Source: Icerya purchasi (taxonomy: Eukaryota; Arthropoda; Insecta; Hemiptera; Monophlebidae). From it: a stretch of 64,000 nucleotides of DNA. Made by a program: the position numbers and the translations under genes. The DNA is taken from positions 553,744,826 through 553,808,825 of the forward strand of contig CM077115.1 in assembly GCA_039619475.1 (NCBI GenBank), given 5' to 3'. Under the pieces are notes generated by a model that was not told the origin of the DNA, searched no databases, and saw nothing but the letters and a program-made list of their open reading frames with translations. Positions 23,061 through 35,647 of the stretch are shown here, in pieces (position 1 is the first letter of the stretch; each line of letters starts with the position of its first letter).

Positions 23061-24810
23061 ACTGTTAACGCGTCGTCGCTACAATAGTAAATAATGCTAT
23101 TAAAATGGTAACAATATTATCAGAACTGATAAGTTCACTCTTACCCTTATCATATACTGGTAAACTCAATTACAAACGAACACAATACTACACAACTTCA
23201 CAAGATAACAATCTACCAATACACCAATCTATTCATCGTACTTTTATTCACACTCTGATTGTAAACGAATTCTGGGAGATAAACAGATGTGTGCACACGA
23301 TATATGTATATATATGTATTATGGAACACTGAAAGTATTTCGAATTTTACACCGATCTTTCAGCTAAACATTAAACAATTATTTCAAAAAGGCGGCAAAT
23401 TCCAAAACTGGGCTTTCAGTAAAAAAAAAAAACTGTTCGATATTTCCATCGCCAACGGTGATGTTCGCGATTTCATTTGAATTTCACGGCCGTTCGAGGA
23501 ACAAAAAATTGTGGGTCGTACAAGATTTCGCTATAATTTAACGAGATCGAATGTCCGGAAAAACGATCTGCTCGGCTAATTCTGCTCCGGATTATTTTTA
23601 TTCCGAACTGCTACATAAAAGTGGGTTTTCCGGCAAAAATTACTGAGCTCTCGGTCTCACATTGGAAAAGATGAGAAGTCGAGTGACATTGTCGCAGTTA
23701 AATCCTCCGGAACTACATGAAACTCGTCAATGCCATTCGCGCAAACAATTCGACGCACTCATTGAAAATTGTTCGCATATTTTCAATGATAATATCTGTT
23801 CTTGTCTCTGCGCAACTATTATTTTTCCCATTCTACGCAAAATTCGAGAATTTTCATTTTTTCTTTTTTTTTTTTTGATTTATTGGCCCAGACTTTTGCC
23901 CATTTAGTTCTATCGGAAAACCCTCCGATGGTTTCTCATCGCTTTAACAGATTAAACTTTGTTTTCTGTAATATCTATTTTCATTTTGTTGTAAATGTTT
24001 CAAATAATATTTTCCAAGCGCAATATGAATAATTTAAATATTTATGTATTGCATAGCTTCTTGACATTGCCGCTTATTGTTTCATTTCGGACGGATTGCA
24101 CACAGTTAAAGAAAAAAGATCAAAGTGTCTTATTGAATTATTGCGCAAAAATTTTATCGCGTCTGATATTTTCCGTTCGGAAATTTATAAAATCTACAAT
24201 CTGTTTAAATCTCCACATCTGTATTATAAAGTTTGTGATGTTTGATATTAGTTTATTTTGATGCCACCGAAAAATTTAGGTTTCCGCGGAAAATGGATTT
24301 CTTTTTATTTTTCAATGATTATTTATTGACTGTTTTATATTAAATCGGCAGATTGATTTTTATCTGTAAAAATTTAATAACAATTTATAGGTACCTTTTT
24401 TTTTTTTGGACGGCCGACTGCCGAAAAACAACTTAAATATGACCGGACAATGAATATGAAAATAAACTTCTACGTATCACTCTGTATGTCGGTAAGGTGA
24501 TTCGAAGACAGGTGTACTGACGAGCAATTACTGCATCTTGGCTGGCTAATAAATCAGGGATTTCCTTTTGTTTTTTATTCAGCACCGGTGAAAAAACGAA
24601 TTATAATCGCGATACTTTGAAAGAACTATGTTTTTTTCTTCTTTCTTTTGTATGCCGACTCTTAAATCATCAACGCAATTGATTAACTATTTTGTTTCCT
24701 AAATAACGGTGCATCTCAATAGATAACGCCGCTTGGTATATGGTGAGCATTTTATTAGTATGTTATTATTTACACGAGTATTTTCTTATTAATAGTGTTA
24801 TAAATTATCC

Positions 24811-24843
<33 letters not shown>

Positions 24844-24869
24844 GTAGGCGGTAAGCGCATCTCTGCATT
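23061..24869. other. Intergenic with (ATT)n microsatellite
   Basis: A (TTA)n tract lies at 24809-24843. A T-run at 23867-23878 followed by GATTTATTGGCCCAGAC could be the start of another minus-strand LINE tail but is too short to claim. Small frames match nothing. Confidence 0.5.
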
Positions 24870-24879
24870 GCTATATATC

Positions 24880-25790
24880 TTTAGTCCTCCGACAAGATTG
24901 TCAGAAAGTTCGGTAGTTTTCATACACGATATTATTAATGCGTGTAAATTATGATTGAATGCAGCATGCATTTTGTTATATTTCTGGTTATGTACCATCA
25001 ACAATTAAGGAACGTCGAGGTCATTCTCGATTATACAATTACGAATGTAATATTTATCCTCAGTATCTTCGATTGGAACGACTGTATCTTTTTGTGGTGC
25101 GTTTGTTATAAAAAGAAGCGAGCTGAGAACGCTACCTTGAGGTACCAACGCTTAGACATGACGCCGTTTATTTTTACTTAAACCGATCTATCGCTTAAAT
25201 AAGACCTCAGAGAATATGATATTTCAACCGGGAAAAAATATTCCGGATTTTCTGCAGCAAACCGTCATGCCAAACACGATCGAATGCTTTGACTACATCG
25301 AGGAATACATTCCGCGCTGCAAGACTGACTCAATTGCATCAATGAGTCTATAGAACTGATGAACAGCTGTATGTTTCGGTCTAAATCTAAATTGATGATT
25401 AGGAAGATATGCATTGGTCATATTAAGAAGAGAGTGGTTGAATTCGTTTTTCAAACACTTTTCCAAGCGTATGCACTTATCGGCCTACGAAACATCTGTA
25501 ACTGGCTTCCCGGGTTTATGGATAAGTATAGTTACCGATTTTTTCCATCTATTCGGAAAGTCTGATAGCCGGAGCATAGAAAATTTGTATATGTATAAAA
25601 GTAGTAAAGGTCCTTTTTTTTGGCAGATGTTTCAAGATATCATTTGTCATTCCATCTTTTCCGGAAGCTTTATTGGTTCGGAAACTTTTAATATCAGTTG
25701 AACAGACGAGCGAAACTAAAAGCTAATTGAGAACTAGATGAGCAGTAAAATCTCATTGACCTGTTGATGGTGAAGAAAAATTAAAAACAC
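24880..25790 (-). pseudogene. Jockey-like reverse transcriptase fragment
   Basis: On the minus strand the translation reads, with frameshifts, NKASGKDGMTNDILKHLPKK near 25670-25615, then GKVFEKRIQPL near 25450, QFRF-like sequence, FLDVVKAFDRVWHDGLLQKI near 25307-25255 (RT motif A with the catalytic Asp), a SYL.DR-like segment, and a degraded VPQGS..S motif near 25140-25100. This is the order of jockey-clade ORF2 RT motifs 1 to 4. Motif YADD was not found. Shadow frames on the plus strand (25359-25701) come from this region. 5' and 3' truncated and dead. Confidence 0.85.
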
Positions 25791-26674
25791 CTCCGAAGAA
25801 ACTTTTGGCTCGTTTTTTCTCTCGATCTTCTGATACGCACCTCCATCAACGTCAATTTGGATGACCCAGGTACACCGATAGCAGGACTAGACACACCCGC
25901 ATCTTCCATTTCGCCACGTACTACTTCTACTCGGAATTTTTTTCATTTATTAAATTTATATCATTTTTAACAGTATCCTGTAATATATGTAAATATTACC
26001 AGCTGTAGGGCAAAAGATAGATAAAAAAAATCCACAGTCCGTAAAATATTCATTTTTTTATTAATCGGCGGCGTGTTTTCCTTACAAGAATATAGGAAAA
26101 ATATTTAAATTAAACTGGCCAAATTTGAAAAATATGCTCACAAAGTGGTAGCGCAAAACTATTTTGAAAAGTTCACGGGTTAGAAGTATATTCTTTAAAT
26201 CTGAAAACCGATGGAACTCGCAGAATTTTAAAATTCAAGAACCCGAAATATTAACAAAATCTGAAATGCAAAAATTTGAAAAAATTCCACAGCCCGTACG
26301 ACAGTAGCTCGGAAATTCAATTTAATCGACGTATACTCTCGTTACAAAGATGATACATGAAAAGCTCGCATCATCTCCAAAAACTCTAAAAATGATAACT
26401 AATGTCACTCGGTTTACCTGTATAAATGTATAGCATAATTTATTGTATATTTTCATTAAAATTACTAGGCTGCAAATAATTTTTTCTGCGATAGGCAATA
26501 TTATCGACCGATAAATAACTATGCGGATGCGATTGAACTCGCTCCGAATCAAACTTTTGGAAAAGCGGTTTAAACTGTAGAATATTAAAGCGAATGAGAT
26601 GTCTTGTTTACATTAAACAGAAACTTTGAATATAAAATAATTTCAGCAATTCAAACACCGAAACGTGAATTCAT
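25791..26674. other. Intergenic with a ~255-bp direct repeat pair
   Basis: The block TCCACAGTCCGTA plus the following ~70 bases at 26028-26100 recurs, diverged, at 26285-26360 (TCCACAGCCCGTA). Two units only. No gene. Confidence 0.4.
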
Positions 26675-26687
26675 TAATGAACAAATA

Positions 26688-26764
26688 TCACTGTATTTAT
26701 TGTTTATACACATTGTTAATAATATAATTATGACAAAAAATAAATTTTTAACATTTAATTAAAC

Positions 26765-26810
<46 letters not shown>

Positions 26811-27689
26811 TAAATCCCCGACGCATTTCGAAGCAAACACTTCATGTTTACGGGAGTAATTGTAAATATAAATAATGAAGACGATAACTATATTTAAAAT
26901 TAACTGAAAAAGGTCGATATTAAAGTCGATATTGAATAAATACTAAATATATAATTTAAAAGTGAAAAATATAAACAAACTAGAAGAAACTTCAAAATAA
27001 GATATAATAAACATTTATACGCCATAAAATATGGACATATTAATAATAAATCAACAATAGCAGAACATATCATCATTAATAAACACAAATTAACCCATAA
27101 TATCGAAATAGATTCAGAAATTTCAAAATACATAAATAACCATAATATGCTAAATTTTGCAGAAAATTATTATATTAATAAATTCAAAAATAACTGCATA
27201 AACCGTAATTACTCAAATACAGATAACCCATTATTTAACCTTTAAATAAATTCTAACAGTTCACTTCCTTATGTACACATTATTACTATACAACGACCAT
27301 TTATATCATAATTTTTCATATATATAACTTATTTATTTTTGAAATTTTAAAAAATTTTAAAAAATTTTTAAATCTTCACTTTTCAATTAAATCGTTACCA
27401 TTTTCCTTGTTAAAATTTCAGTCATTTATATTTTTATATTTTTTATATTTTATATTTTTTATAGTTTTTATATTTTTCACTTTTAAATTTTATACATGTT
27501 GTATTTATTCAAAATCGACTTTAATATCGACCTTTTTCTGTTATTTTTTTAAATGTAGTTATCGTTCTTCATTATTTATATTATAATTACTCCCGTGAAC
27601 ATGAAATGTTTGCTTCGAAACGCGTCGGGGATTTAAAAATTATATATATATAATTGTTTAATTAAATGTTAAAAATTTATTTTTTGTCA
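26688..27689 (+). mobile_element. 5'-truncated PLE with inverted terminal repeats and 13-bp duplication (copy 3)
   Basis: TAATGAACAAATA occurs at 26675-26687 and 27690-27702, a 13-bp target duplication. Inside, 26727-26943 and 27501-27693 are inverted copies of one sequence (for example CGAAGCAAACACTTCATG against CATGAAATGTTTGCTTCG). Between them is a GIY-YIG remnant and an AT-rich tail. An inverted partial terminal repeat at the 5' end, a short extension outside it (here 26688-26726, 39 bp) and a variable-length duplication are hallmarks of Penelope-like insertions. The left arm has an expanded (TA)n tract at 26769-26805 where the right has a short one. Confidence 0.87.
26955..27245 (+). pseudogene. 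PLE GIY-YIG domain, N-terminally truncated
   Basis: A stop-bounded frame of 96 codons reads QTRRNFKIRYNKHLYAIKYG, then STIAEHIIINKH, NFAENYYINKFKNNC and ends NPLFNL before TAA at 27243. It starts within the usual YIGQTGR motif (Y.QTRRN), so the GIY part is missing and no nuclease could form. The AENYYINK and NPLFNL endings align with copies 1 and 2 but other residues differ substantially, so this is a different PLE family or an older copy. Confidence 0.8.
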
Positions 27690-27702
27690 TAATGAACAAA
27701 TA

Positions 27703-29653
27703 CTCTTATCACTCGAAAATAAAGCCTTTTTATAGAAAATAAAAAACCCTTGGAGACACACACGGTATTGAAATTTAAGGAGTAGCCGGCAGTTTAAATA
27801 TAAAAATCATCCGGCGTTTCCGGGCAAAGAATCTATATTCGAAACAGTGATTGATATTCATATTATATGTAATGCAATAAGAATTCACAGTATCAGACGT
27901 ATCCAATGATTGCAACAATATGTTAATCCGTTAGCAGCCGATCTTACCGATAACAACAGCGTGCACTTCAGGGGCCCTTTAAGAGACATAATCCGATTGA
28001 ACTGAAAAAGTCGACCTTTAAATTATAATTTTAGCCTATTGTACATACACAATCGACTAAATGGTCTACTATAATTTCTACGGGATATTAAATAATATAA
28101 ATCGATTAATTAATTAACTATTTTCATGTTTTATTACGCCTCATTTCCGGAACGTACAGTGTGAGATTCTCACGTGTTCCCGATGAAAAGATTTGGGTTT
28201 GAAATGTGCAATTTGTCACTTCAGTTTCGGGGGTTAGGCTTAATATTCTAATTTATAATGGCTCGAAATCTGATGTAATCTATAGTTGACTATTGGGCCC
28301 TGCTACTGCTAGTTGCTTAGCCGTGAAATCGTAACGAAATTTTTAAAAAAAGTGCGTCATTTGAGAATATTTCTTATTTGTGAATTTTGCTTTATCAGTT
28401 TTTCTCGCCTTGTATCTCTTTTAACGTTTTCAGCTGAGGCGGGGAGGAACTTTTTGTCCCCATCGCGATGGCTTATTCGCGTTAAGAAAATATTTCATCA
28501 GATCAACTATAAAAAATGTTATTGTATTCTATTACGAGAATTGGCAAAATCAATTTGGTCGTATAAAAATTTTAGGTTCGAAAAATTTACACACGCTTTT
28601 TAAGCTAATATTTGAACTAATATAGCCGGAATATTGTGAACGGATAAGAGGGCTTAATTTTTTTAACGAGCGACCTTATAACATAATTTACAACCTACCA
28701 CCATTATCACCAGCCGCGGACACTTCTTTGTCAACGCCATGCAGCAGCCCGAGATAAATTTACCACTACAAACAACGAGCATCGGTTAGCCGCGCTTGCT
28801 GGTGACTATAAAAAATTCTTTAGCCAGAACGCAGATGGTAATACAAACTGACCATGACCGACGAACAGTCAGGTTAATGATTTATCAATTTAATTTTTTA
28901 CCAATCGATTTTCAAATCTCCTGAAATTTATTCGTCACGATTCGGCGTAAAAAGCGACAACCCGTTTTGCACCGGAATGCGAAATCGAAAACGCCTCCGT
29001 ATCCGACACTAATTGGCTAAAAAGCGAAATATCTTATTTCAGATTTACCATTCTGTAGAAAAAAAGAGAAAAATGAACAATAAAATAACGCGATACGAGC
29101 TTTAAATAATTGTTCACTTCCTTCAGTTTTCCAGTAATCCTTCTTCTCAGTGCCGTGCCAGTTCTGTCGTTAAAAATTCGTTTCAGGCTATTCGGCACAC
29201 CACTGCTGATACGGAAACCTTTCCATATCTCGTATAAATCAGTCAAAATTTGATGTAATGCTACTTCTGTAAATTAGCTACATGGATCGCATTCAAAACT
29301 GCCACGCCTTCGCCGATCCTTCCAAAGCCAACTTCAACAATTCACTCTAGAATTATCTTATGCCTTGTATCTAATTAAGCGGTCCCCTATTTCCTTTTCA
29401 ATTTTCATTAATTTTTCGCATTGTCCCTTCTTCCATCAGAGTTAAATCCTTTCCCAAGTTTGTTACTAATCTTTACCGCGATGAATATCTTGTAGGAATC
29501 GACGCTGCGCCTCCTTTCTAAATCCTTCGAATTTCTTTCATTCTTTTTTTACCGTAGAATCTCTATCTCACTCATAACCTAAAACCACTCTTCGCTCCTC
29601 TATATTTCATCTTCTAATGCTATCTACAAATTTCCGTTAGTTTCCGAGAACTA
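27703..29653. other. Intergenic, nothing recognised
   Basis: Frames of 70-96 codons (28313-28603 plus, 29034-29246 minus) have no recognisable domain. A somewhat GC-richer patch lies at 28710-28860. No gene supported. Confidence 0.5.
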
Positions 29654-29661
29654 TAAAAGTA

Positions 29662-29954
29662 CAAGGGCGTCGCCAACCGATGAGCCAGGGAGGGGCAAGA
29701 TGAGTTTCGAGCCGCCAGGGGGGGAGGGCAAGATAATAGAAAGAGGATATGAGTTATAGGAAAAATAAAATTTATAAGTTGTAAAGGCTTAATATTTTAT
29801 TAAACGAGAATAAAATCTCAATTGAAACATAAGTTTTCCAAATTATCCATGATTACGCGCCTATGAATACTCATCAATGCCAGTTGATTAAACAGTTTCA
29901 AGGCTCCAGTGGGGGGCAGCTGCCCCTCCCTGCCCCCCGCTGGCGACGCCCATG
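29662..29954. mobile_element. hAT-type MITE family 1, copy A
   Basis: 293 bp, ends CAAGGGCGTCGCCA and TGGCGACGCCCATG, which are inverted repeats, and exact 8-bp duplications TAAAAGTA at 29654-29661 and 29955-29962. Eight-bp duplications with TIRs starting CA.GGGCG are characteristic of the hAT superfamily. No coding capacity, so it must have used a transposase from elsewhere. Confidence 0.9.
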
Positions 29955-30002
29955 TAAAAGTACATTCTAGATTGCATTACTTCACTCTTTATGTGTAAAC
30001 AT

Positions 30003-30660
30003 TACAATACTTTTTTTTTTTTTTTTTTTTTTTGATTTGTCAACACGGACATTACCCCAATAATTGACGAAAAGAGGGGGAAAAGAATCAGATCTTTACG
30101 CGACCAGGAATGACTAAAGAACTTATACAAAAGCATATACGCCTTGGTGTTCATATGGTCCTCAATTGTAGTAGTAGAGAGATTAATATGGATTAAATGA
30201 GAAAGGAATCGACCTTGAATCGAGGAATATATAAGGATTATGTAGTCAGTAAAAAGAGAAGGAAAAGAGATGCGATAACTTGCAGCATACTTGGAGAATT
30301 TGACAGAATAAGGATATTGTGAAAAACCAATGAAGATCTGATGAAGTTAGAAAGCTTTGGAATAATTTTGAAGAAGGACGGAAAAAGGTGGCGCCAACAA
30401 GCAAAATGAAAGGATTACCTCCGTAATATTAAAGAGTTTTTAAAGTTAAATTTGTGATAGGTGAAGTAAATGAGGAAGCCGTTGGCAAAAAAAAAAAAAA
30501 AAAAAGGAGAAAAGAATTTAGCGGCATAGAAGTAGTCTTAATGAGATAAATGTTGAACAGGAATGTACTAGGACAAGAACCCTGAAGGGCAATCGACGAA
30601 AAATTAGTCTAAAGAAGATTTGTATTCTAATTTTATGTAAAGAATGAATTTTTTAAAAAA
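30003..30660 (-). mobile_element. I-like LINE, 5'-truncated RT to tail
   Basis: The poly-T at 30011-30033 is the tail. At the far end, minus-strand translation near 30600-30540 gives ALQGSCPSTFLFNIYLIK, a decayed version of the RT motif LPQGSVLSP.LFNIYLND. The part between is low-scoring but ends near the tail with a short untranslated segment like the other copies (GTCAACACGGACATTACCCC on the plus strand). An internal A-run at 30486-30505 may be a later expansion. RNase H was not recognised, so an internal deletion is likely. Confidence 0.6.
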
Positions 30661-31780
30661 GTCGAAAAACGTTGCATTTGCATGTTTTGCCTAGGTACTG
30701 TGAATACTTTTAAGCCCTTTTCTTATATTCAATGAATTGTTTTTCCTCTTTTTGAAAATAATTGCCGTGTTATTCGTGGTTTCTACATTCGGCGAACGAA
30801 AAACTAGCGACTGTATTTTAAAATTTTTATAACAACAGTCTGAAAAATTACTATTTGTTGCTTTTTACCAAAGCGAGCAATACGATTAATTTACATTTAT
30901 TTTTACGCATATTTTTAGCCAACTTTTAGCCATTATAAGAAAACTCTTCTTATTAATTCAGTATCCGCTTATCTTTTGCTAAAGCAACTAATGTAAAAAG
31001 TAATTCTTATAAAGCTGTGAAAGCAGCATTTTCTGCACCGTCCCGACATATGTACATACTTGTCTGTGTAATTGATAAAAAAATAAACTTGCACGTATCG
31101 CTGGGGAACCGTTAAAGGCTTACCGTACTTGTCAATCGTGGGACAGAAATATTCTTCTTAGAGCGAGAAAGGAGATCAAGTAATCAGCAAGCGGACAACA
31201 CGCAAACCAACCCGCCTAACAGGCAACCGGACACCGTTATACGTTTATTTCGCCTCTAGTTGCTTCACTGCACATGCGCAGATGCATCAGTGCAAATGTT
31301 TCCAACACGTACACATCGGCCGCTTGATAGAATTGTTAATTAATTTTTCGGTAACAATCAGCCAAGGACCACGTGATGCAACAAAAGTACAGAACTTGTC
31401 CGGTCCATTCGCGGACTGTCACTGAGCTTTTTAATTTTTAACAGTTTGCAAATTTAAAGCTATTAATTGCAGGATTTACTGTTTCTTTTATCCTTTCCCC
31501 GCTGGTTAATACCTTTCCGATTGCATTGAATTCTCTAAAATCACGCGGCATTTGTTAAAAGTAGGAAGTGGCTAGCAAAAATTATAACGAACAAAATGGA
31601 CGATAGAGTCAGTGAACCGTTTGAAAATTTCTTTCTTTCATTCGTCGAATAAATATGTAATAATTTAATTTGATATAATTCGTTAATTTTGTTTGATTAC
31701 CCGTATATGTTTTAATTATATAAAATACGGGTGTGAGCACACCTGAAAAGTTATTATTGAAAATTGGCTTCCTTAAAACA

Positions 31781-31844
<64 letters not shown>
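30661..31844. other. Intergenic; long (TA)n at the right end
   Basis: No gene. CACATGCGCAGATGC near 31271 resembles an NRF-1/Ewg-type site, a weak match. The (TA)n tract runs about 31786-31842. Confidence 0.4.
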
Positions 31845-31848
<4 letters not shown>

Positions 31849-31852
31849 TATA

Positions 31853-32110
31853 CAAGGGTGTCGCCAGCCGATGAGCCAGGAAGGGGCAAGATGATAGAAA
31901 GAGGATATGAGTTATAGGAAAAATAAAATTTATAAGTCGTAAAGGCTTAAATATTTTATTAAACAAGAATAAAATCTTAATTAAAACACGAGTTTTCCAA
32001 ATTGCCCATGATTACGCGCCTATGAATACTCATCAATGCTACTTGATTAAAAAATTACAAGACTCCAGGGGGAGGGGGTAACTGCCCCCCCTGTCCTCCA
32101 CTGGCGACGC

Positions 32111-32115
<5 letters not shown>
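31853..32115. mobile_element. hAT-type MITE family 1, copy B
   Basis: Same family as copy A, about 263 bp, ends CAAGGGTGTCGCCAGC and CTGGCGACGCCCATA. It sits inside a (TA)n tract, and TATATATA on both sides fits an 8-bp duplication, although the repeat itself makes that uninformative. It lies between the (TA)n run and the TA-bounded MITE at 32177. Confidence 0.85.
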
Positions 32116-32176
<61 letters not shown>

Positions 32177-32181
<5 letters not shown>

Positions 32182-32545
32182 CGGCCATTTTGGCCTCGCA
32201 AGGGGCTGCACCCCTTGAACCCTCTTGCTTTCATTTCTGTCTCTTTCTCTTCTATACTTTGTATAAAATGATCAAAATTTACAACGTAATTCTTACTGGC
32301 ATCAACATAAAAAAAAAAAATAACATAACCACAAAAATCATATTCTAACATTTAACTTTCATTATATAAAATTAAGACATTTTTTCGTTACATTCTTCGT
32401 TACATATTTCATTACATAAAATTGTGACATTTTTTAAATAACAATAACAAAAATCATATAAAATATAACAAACGTTACATAAAATTGGGACATTTTTTCG
32501 AATGGGGGGTAGCCTAAGAATTACGTTGTAATTAATATATATATG
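32177..32545 (+). mobile_element. TA-bounded MITE-like repeat, copy at 32.2 kb
   Basis: Begins AACTCGGCCATTTTGGCC, includes a small hairpin AAGGGG/CCCCTT, the block TTCTATACTTTGTATAAAA, then a subterminal inverted repeat ACAACGTAATTCTTA (32281-32295) whose partner TAAGAATTACGTTGT lies at 32515-32529 just before the right (TA)n. Between these arms a ~25-bp unit (TTACATAAAATTGNGACATT) recurs three to four times. (TA)n tracts border both ends. Copies at 10933, 35648 and 62196. Minus frames in it are shadows. Confidence 0.78.
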
Positions 32546-33589
32546 AAAATATATATAAATTATACATATGCATATTATATACATCTGTATTCCGCTATTT
32601 AACACGTGATGGTCGTACGTTTGGTCTGGTCCCATTTCGCCTAAAAATGAAATGACACATAAAAAAAAAATAAATATTAATAATTTGAAAAAATCAACTT
32701 GGGCAGAAAAAAAGATAAAAAAAATCGGTTAGAGAAACGAATCAGATTGACAAGTAGCATAGTTGAAAAGTGCACAGGTGCGATTTCACGACGCGCGGTA
32801 TTGATATTGAATTGCCATTGCTTGAAACAGGTAAAAATGCGTACGGACAAATTTCCAGTAAATTTCCAGTTATTTTTTTATTCATCTGGTAAATAATTCG
32901 GAGGATATTTAGTTCGAATTTCATCGTAAATAAATAGAGACCTGTACACCGACATTGAAATAACAAGTGTCCCTCCTTCTTGGTAGTGGATGAAAAAAAT
33001 GAATGCAACATTTATCGCAAAAATAACTCCATTTTTACTTCGCAATTATTCCTTTTTTAACATGCGACAAATAATCATCACATACTGACTGCTTTACACC
33101 ACGAAGCCGCAATCTGTTGTGGTTTGGGTCTTGTGTACATTACCGAACTGAAGGATAATTCCATTTCGAATATTATAAGCTGTCATCACTTGTGTACGAA
33201 AAACAGAAATTCCGACTCAGTCTAGTATAATAATGGATGTATTATTTATAAAAACAAATCGAGCAAGTAAATACATATGTAATACTTATTAGTTAAAATA
33301 TTTATTGCAAATTACGTTTTAATGATAGTATTCAATTAGATTTCAGCGACAACAGAAAATAAAAAAACTCTCATTCACTAAAAAATTATTTTTCTTTTCA
33401 TTTGCTATAAATTTTTGTTTTACGCGTGAAAAGTGTCTTGTAAAATATTTGGTTAATTACATGCAATAGCGTCTTTTTATACTGTCTTTTCTTTATCAAC
33501 AAACGGCGTCCATCCAGCAAACTTGGAGATTATAAATGAAAGAAGATAAATATTAGAATCTAATTCGATTGGACACTAAAGAAATAAAG
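32546..33589. other. Intergenic, nothing recognised
   Basis: Frames 32699-32896 and 32742-33011 overlap on opposite strands and have no recognisable domain. Confidence 0.5.
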
Positions 33590-34140
33590 GAAGCAAGACA
33601 AGGAGAACTACAAACGAGAAAGGCGAAAGTAATTGTACTGGATGTGGATTCTTTATTTCAAAAGTTCGGACGAAACATCTATAAACGTTCAGGTAAAATG
33701 GAAGAACATTCAAATAGGCTATGATTGAGGTCGTATGCTAAATAGCAGTTATGAAAGTGTAGCGGGTAATCAGAAAATATAGCGGAAGAGAATCTGTGAA
33801 AAGCGGAAGGCAATAAAGATACATAGATTACAAATAGCAGAAATCACTGAAGAAATGGAAACTAATAAAAGCTAGAACGATTGGCAAGTGAAAGTATGGA
33901 TAAGTGCAATGAAGCGGGATTAGCAAAAAAATTAAATGGATATCAGAAAGAGTTGAAAACTTTTCGATAAAAGGCCACTGCATTTTAGCTGCGATTTGAA
34001 CTAAAGAATCGATTAATTCGTTTCCGGTAATATCGACGCGATCAGGCACCCACATAAAATCGATTTAGATAGAATATTTAGAAAGGAGATCATAAATAAT
34101 AGATCGAGTTTGGATACTGAAGGAATATCACATAAGTAGG
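33590..34140 (-). pseudogene. I-like LINE RNase H fragment
   Basis: Minus-strand translation gives TRSIIYDLLSKYSI, then, after one stop codon, IDFMWVPDRVDITGNELIDS. That is the end of the LINE RNase H domain, where the usual sequence is WVP.H.GI.GNE.AD; here the final Asp survives in LIDSL. The rest of the frame (33828-34055) is hydrophobic C-terminal sequence. No poly-A tail was seen, so the 3' limit is approximate. Confidence 0.68.
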
Positions 34141-35560
34141 AAAGAGAAGGGAGCATATAAGAGAACACTTTTACCAGTCACATACTAAGTATTTACGAGA
34201 ATTGCGAGAAAACGGAATAAATAAAATTGGATAGAAGATTGTCGTATCTTTGTTCGAGAAAACCATCGTGAGCATTTTAACTGATCTTTTCTCGGCTGAA
34301 ATGTAACTGAAACCAAACAAAAGTAAATCGAAAACAAATATGGAACCTTTCAAGCTGACCTTTTTTACATTTTTCTTAATTTTTTACAATTAAAAATCTA
34401 TTGTTAAAGATTATCTCATATATAATATATATAAGACTCCAGACGTAGATATAAGAACATTTAAAATATATATCTATTTTTATATGGTGCTTTTTAATTC
34501 TATCTTCATTTTTATTCATTTCATACTTTCTGCTATAAACATGATCGTTTTTTTTATATCTTCCAAATTTATTTTTAATTTTATTCACTAACTTTAATTC
34601 TATGCTAGTTTCACTTAGTTCCTTTTGAATGTTACACTCAAATCATTGTTTCCTTCCGATGTTTTCAGCCTTAATTTAACATTACCGTAAGTTCCTTTTA
34701 TATCAATGAATGCAGTAATAAACAATGTAATCTTTAATTTTGTTATAAGAATTGTTATAAGTAAATTTAAAGTAACAGTTCATTTAGTTTTAATGAAAAC
34801 AATAAAAATTAAAAATTAAAGATTAGTTTAACTTATAAAAAAATTGAAGTATACTATTAGATTAATAAAAGTTATTTATATTTAATAAATCTGTATTAAC
34901 TTTGCTTTTCGGTTATCAATTTTTTAAATATACTTTCTGCTTCCTTTCCTAAGTCCCCAAAAAGATAAAGAAAAAGAAAAAACAATTATTCTCCGTTCAT
35001 TTTTCTTTTTTTTAATTTGTAATAAAGCATTTTTCCGCTTACAACTCTTTATCTGAGGTGTTTTTCTTTCGTTTTTTTCTAGAACTCTGAACTTTAATGT
35101 ACATGTCACACTAAATAACAATAAGGCTTTTATATATCGACTGATAAGCCGGCCACGGGATTTATACAGTACTGGACTTCGAATGGAATAACTCGCAAAT
35201 ATTCAACACGAAATCATTCATACGTTTGTCTGATTTTTTTTTATTCGCTGAGTAAGCAAAATCCTAAATTTAGGCGAAATGGGAATTAGGCGAAACGGGA
35301 ATTAGACAAAATGGGAAGTCACCGTACATTTAATATTTTTTGTTAATATAATATAAATTAATAATACTAATTGGAATAAATAAAAATTTAACATTTAATT
35401 TTAAATTTGTCAGACAAGAGAAAAATGTTTTAACGCTATTCGAGAACACGTTGGTAAATTTCTTATTCTAAGTTACAATCTTTCTAGAGTAAAGGAATTG
35501 CAGAAATATTTGGGGTCGAATCGTGATCTCGTACAGGATCTTTTCAAGCCACTCTTTCGC
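34141..35560. other. Intergenic, nothing recognised
   Basis: AT-rich; GGCGAAATGGGAATTAGGCG and variants repeat twice near 35273-35310 as a short tandem. No gene. Confidence 0.5.
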
Positions 35561-35599
35561 ATATATATATGTATATATGTATATATGTATGTATGTATG

Positions 35600-35645
<46 letters not shown>

Positions 35646-35647
35646 TG
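35561..35647. repeat. (TATG)n/(TA)n microsatellite
   Basis: Mixed TATG and TA repeats border the MITE-like copy that follows; all MYVCIY-type frames here are translated simple repeats. Confidence 0.9.

Noticed and set aside
31265..31300. NRF-1/Ewg-like site CACATGCGCAGATGC
   Set aside because: Imperfect match, no promoter context.
31609..32351. Tyr/Ile-repeat frames 70-98 codons long
   Set aside because: Translated (TA)n tracts overlapping a MITE.
35510..35530. GGGGTCGAATCGTG considered as a tRNA T-arm
   Set aside because: No cloverleaf, acceptor or anticodon arm could be placed around it.
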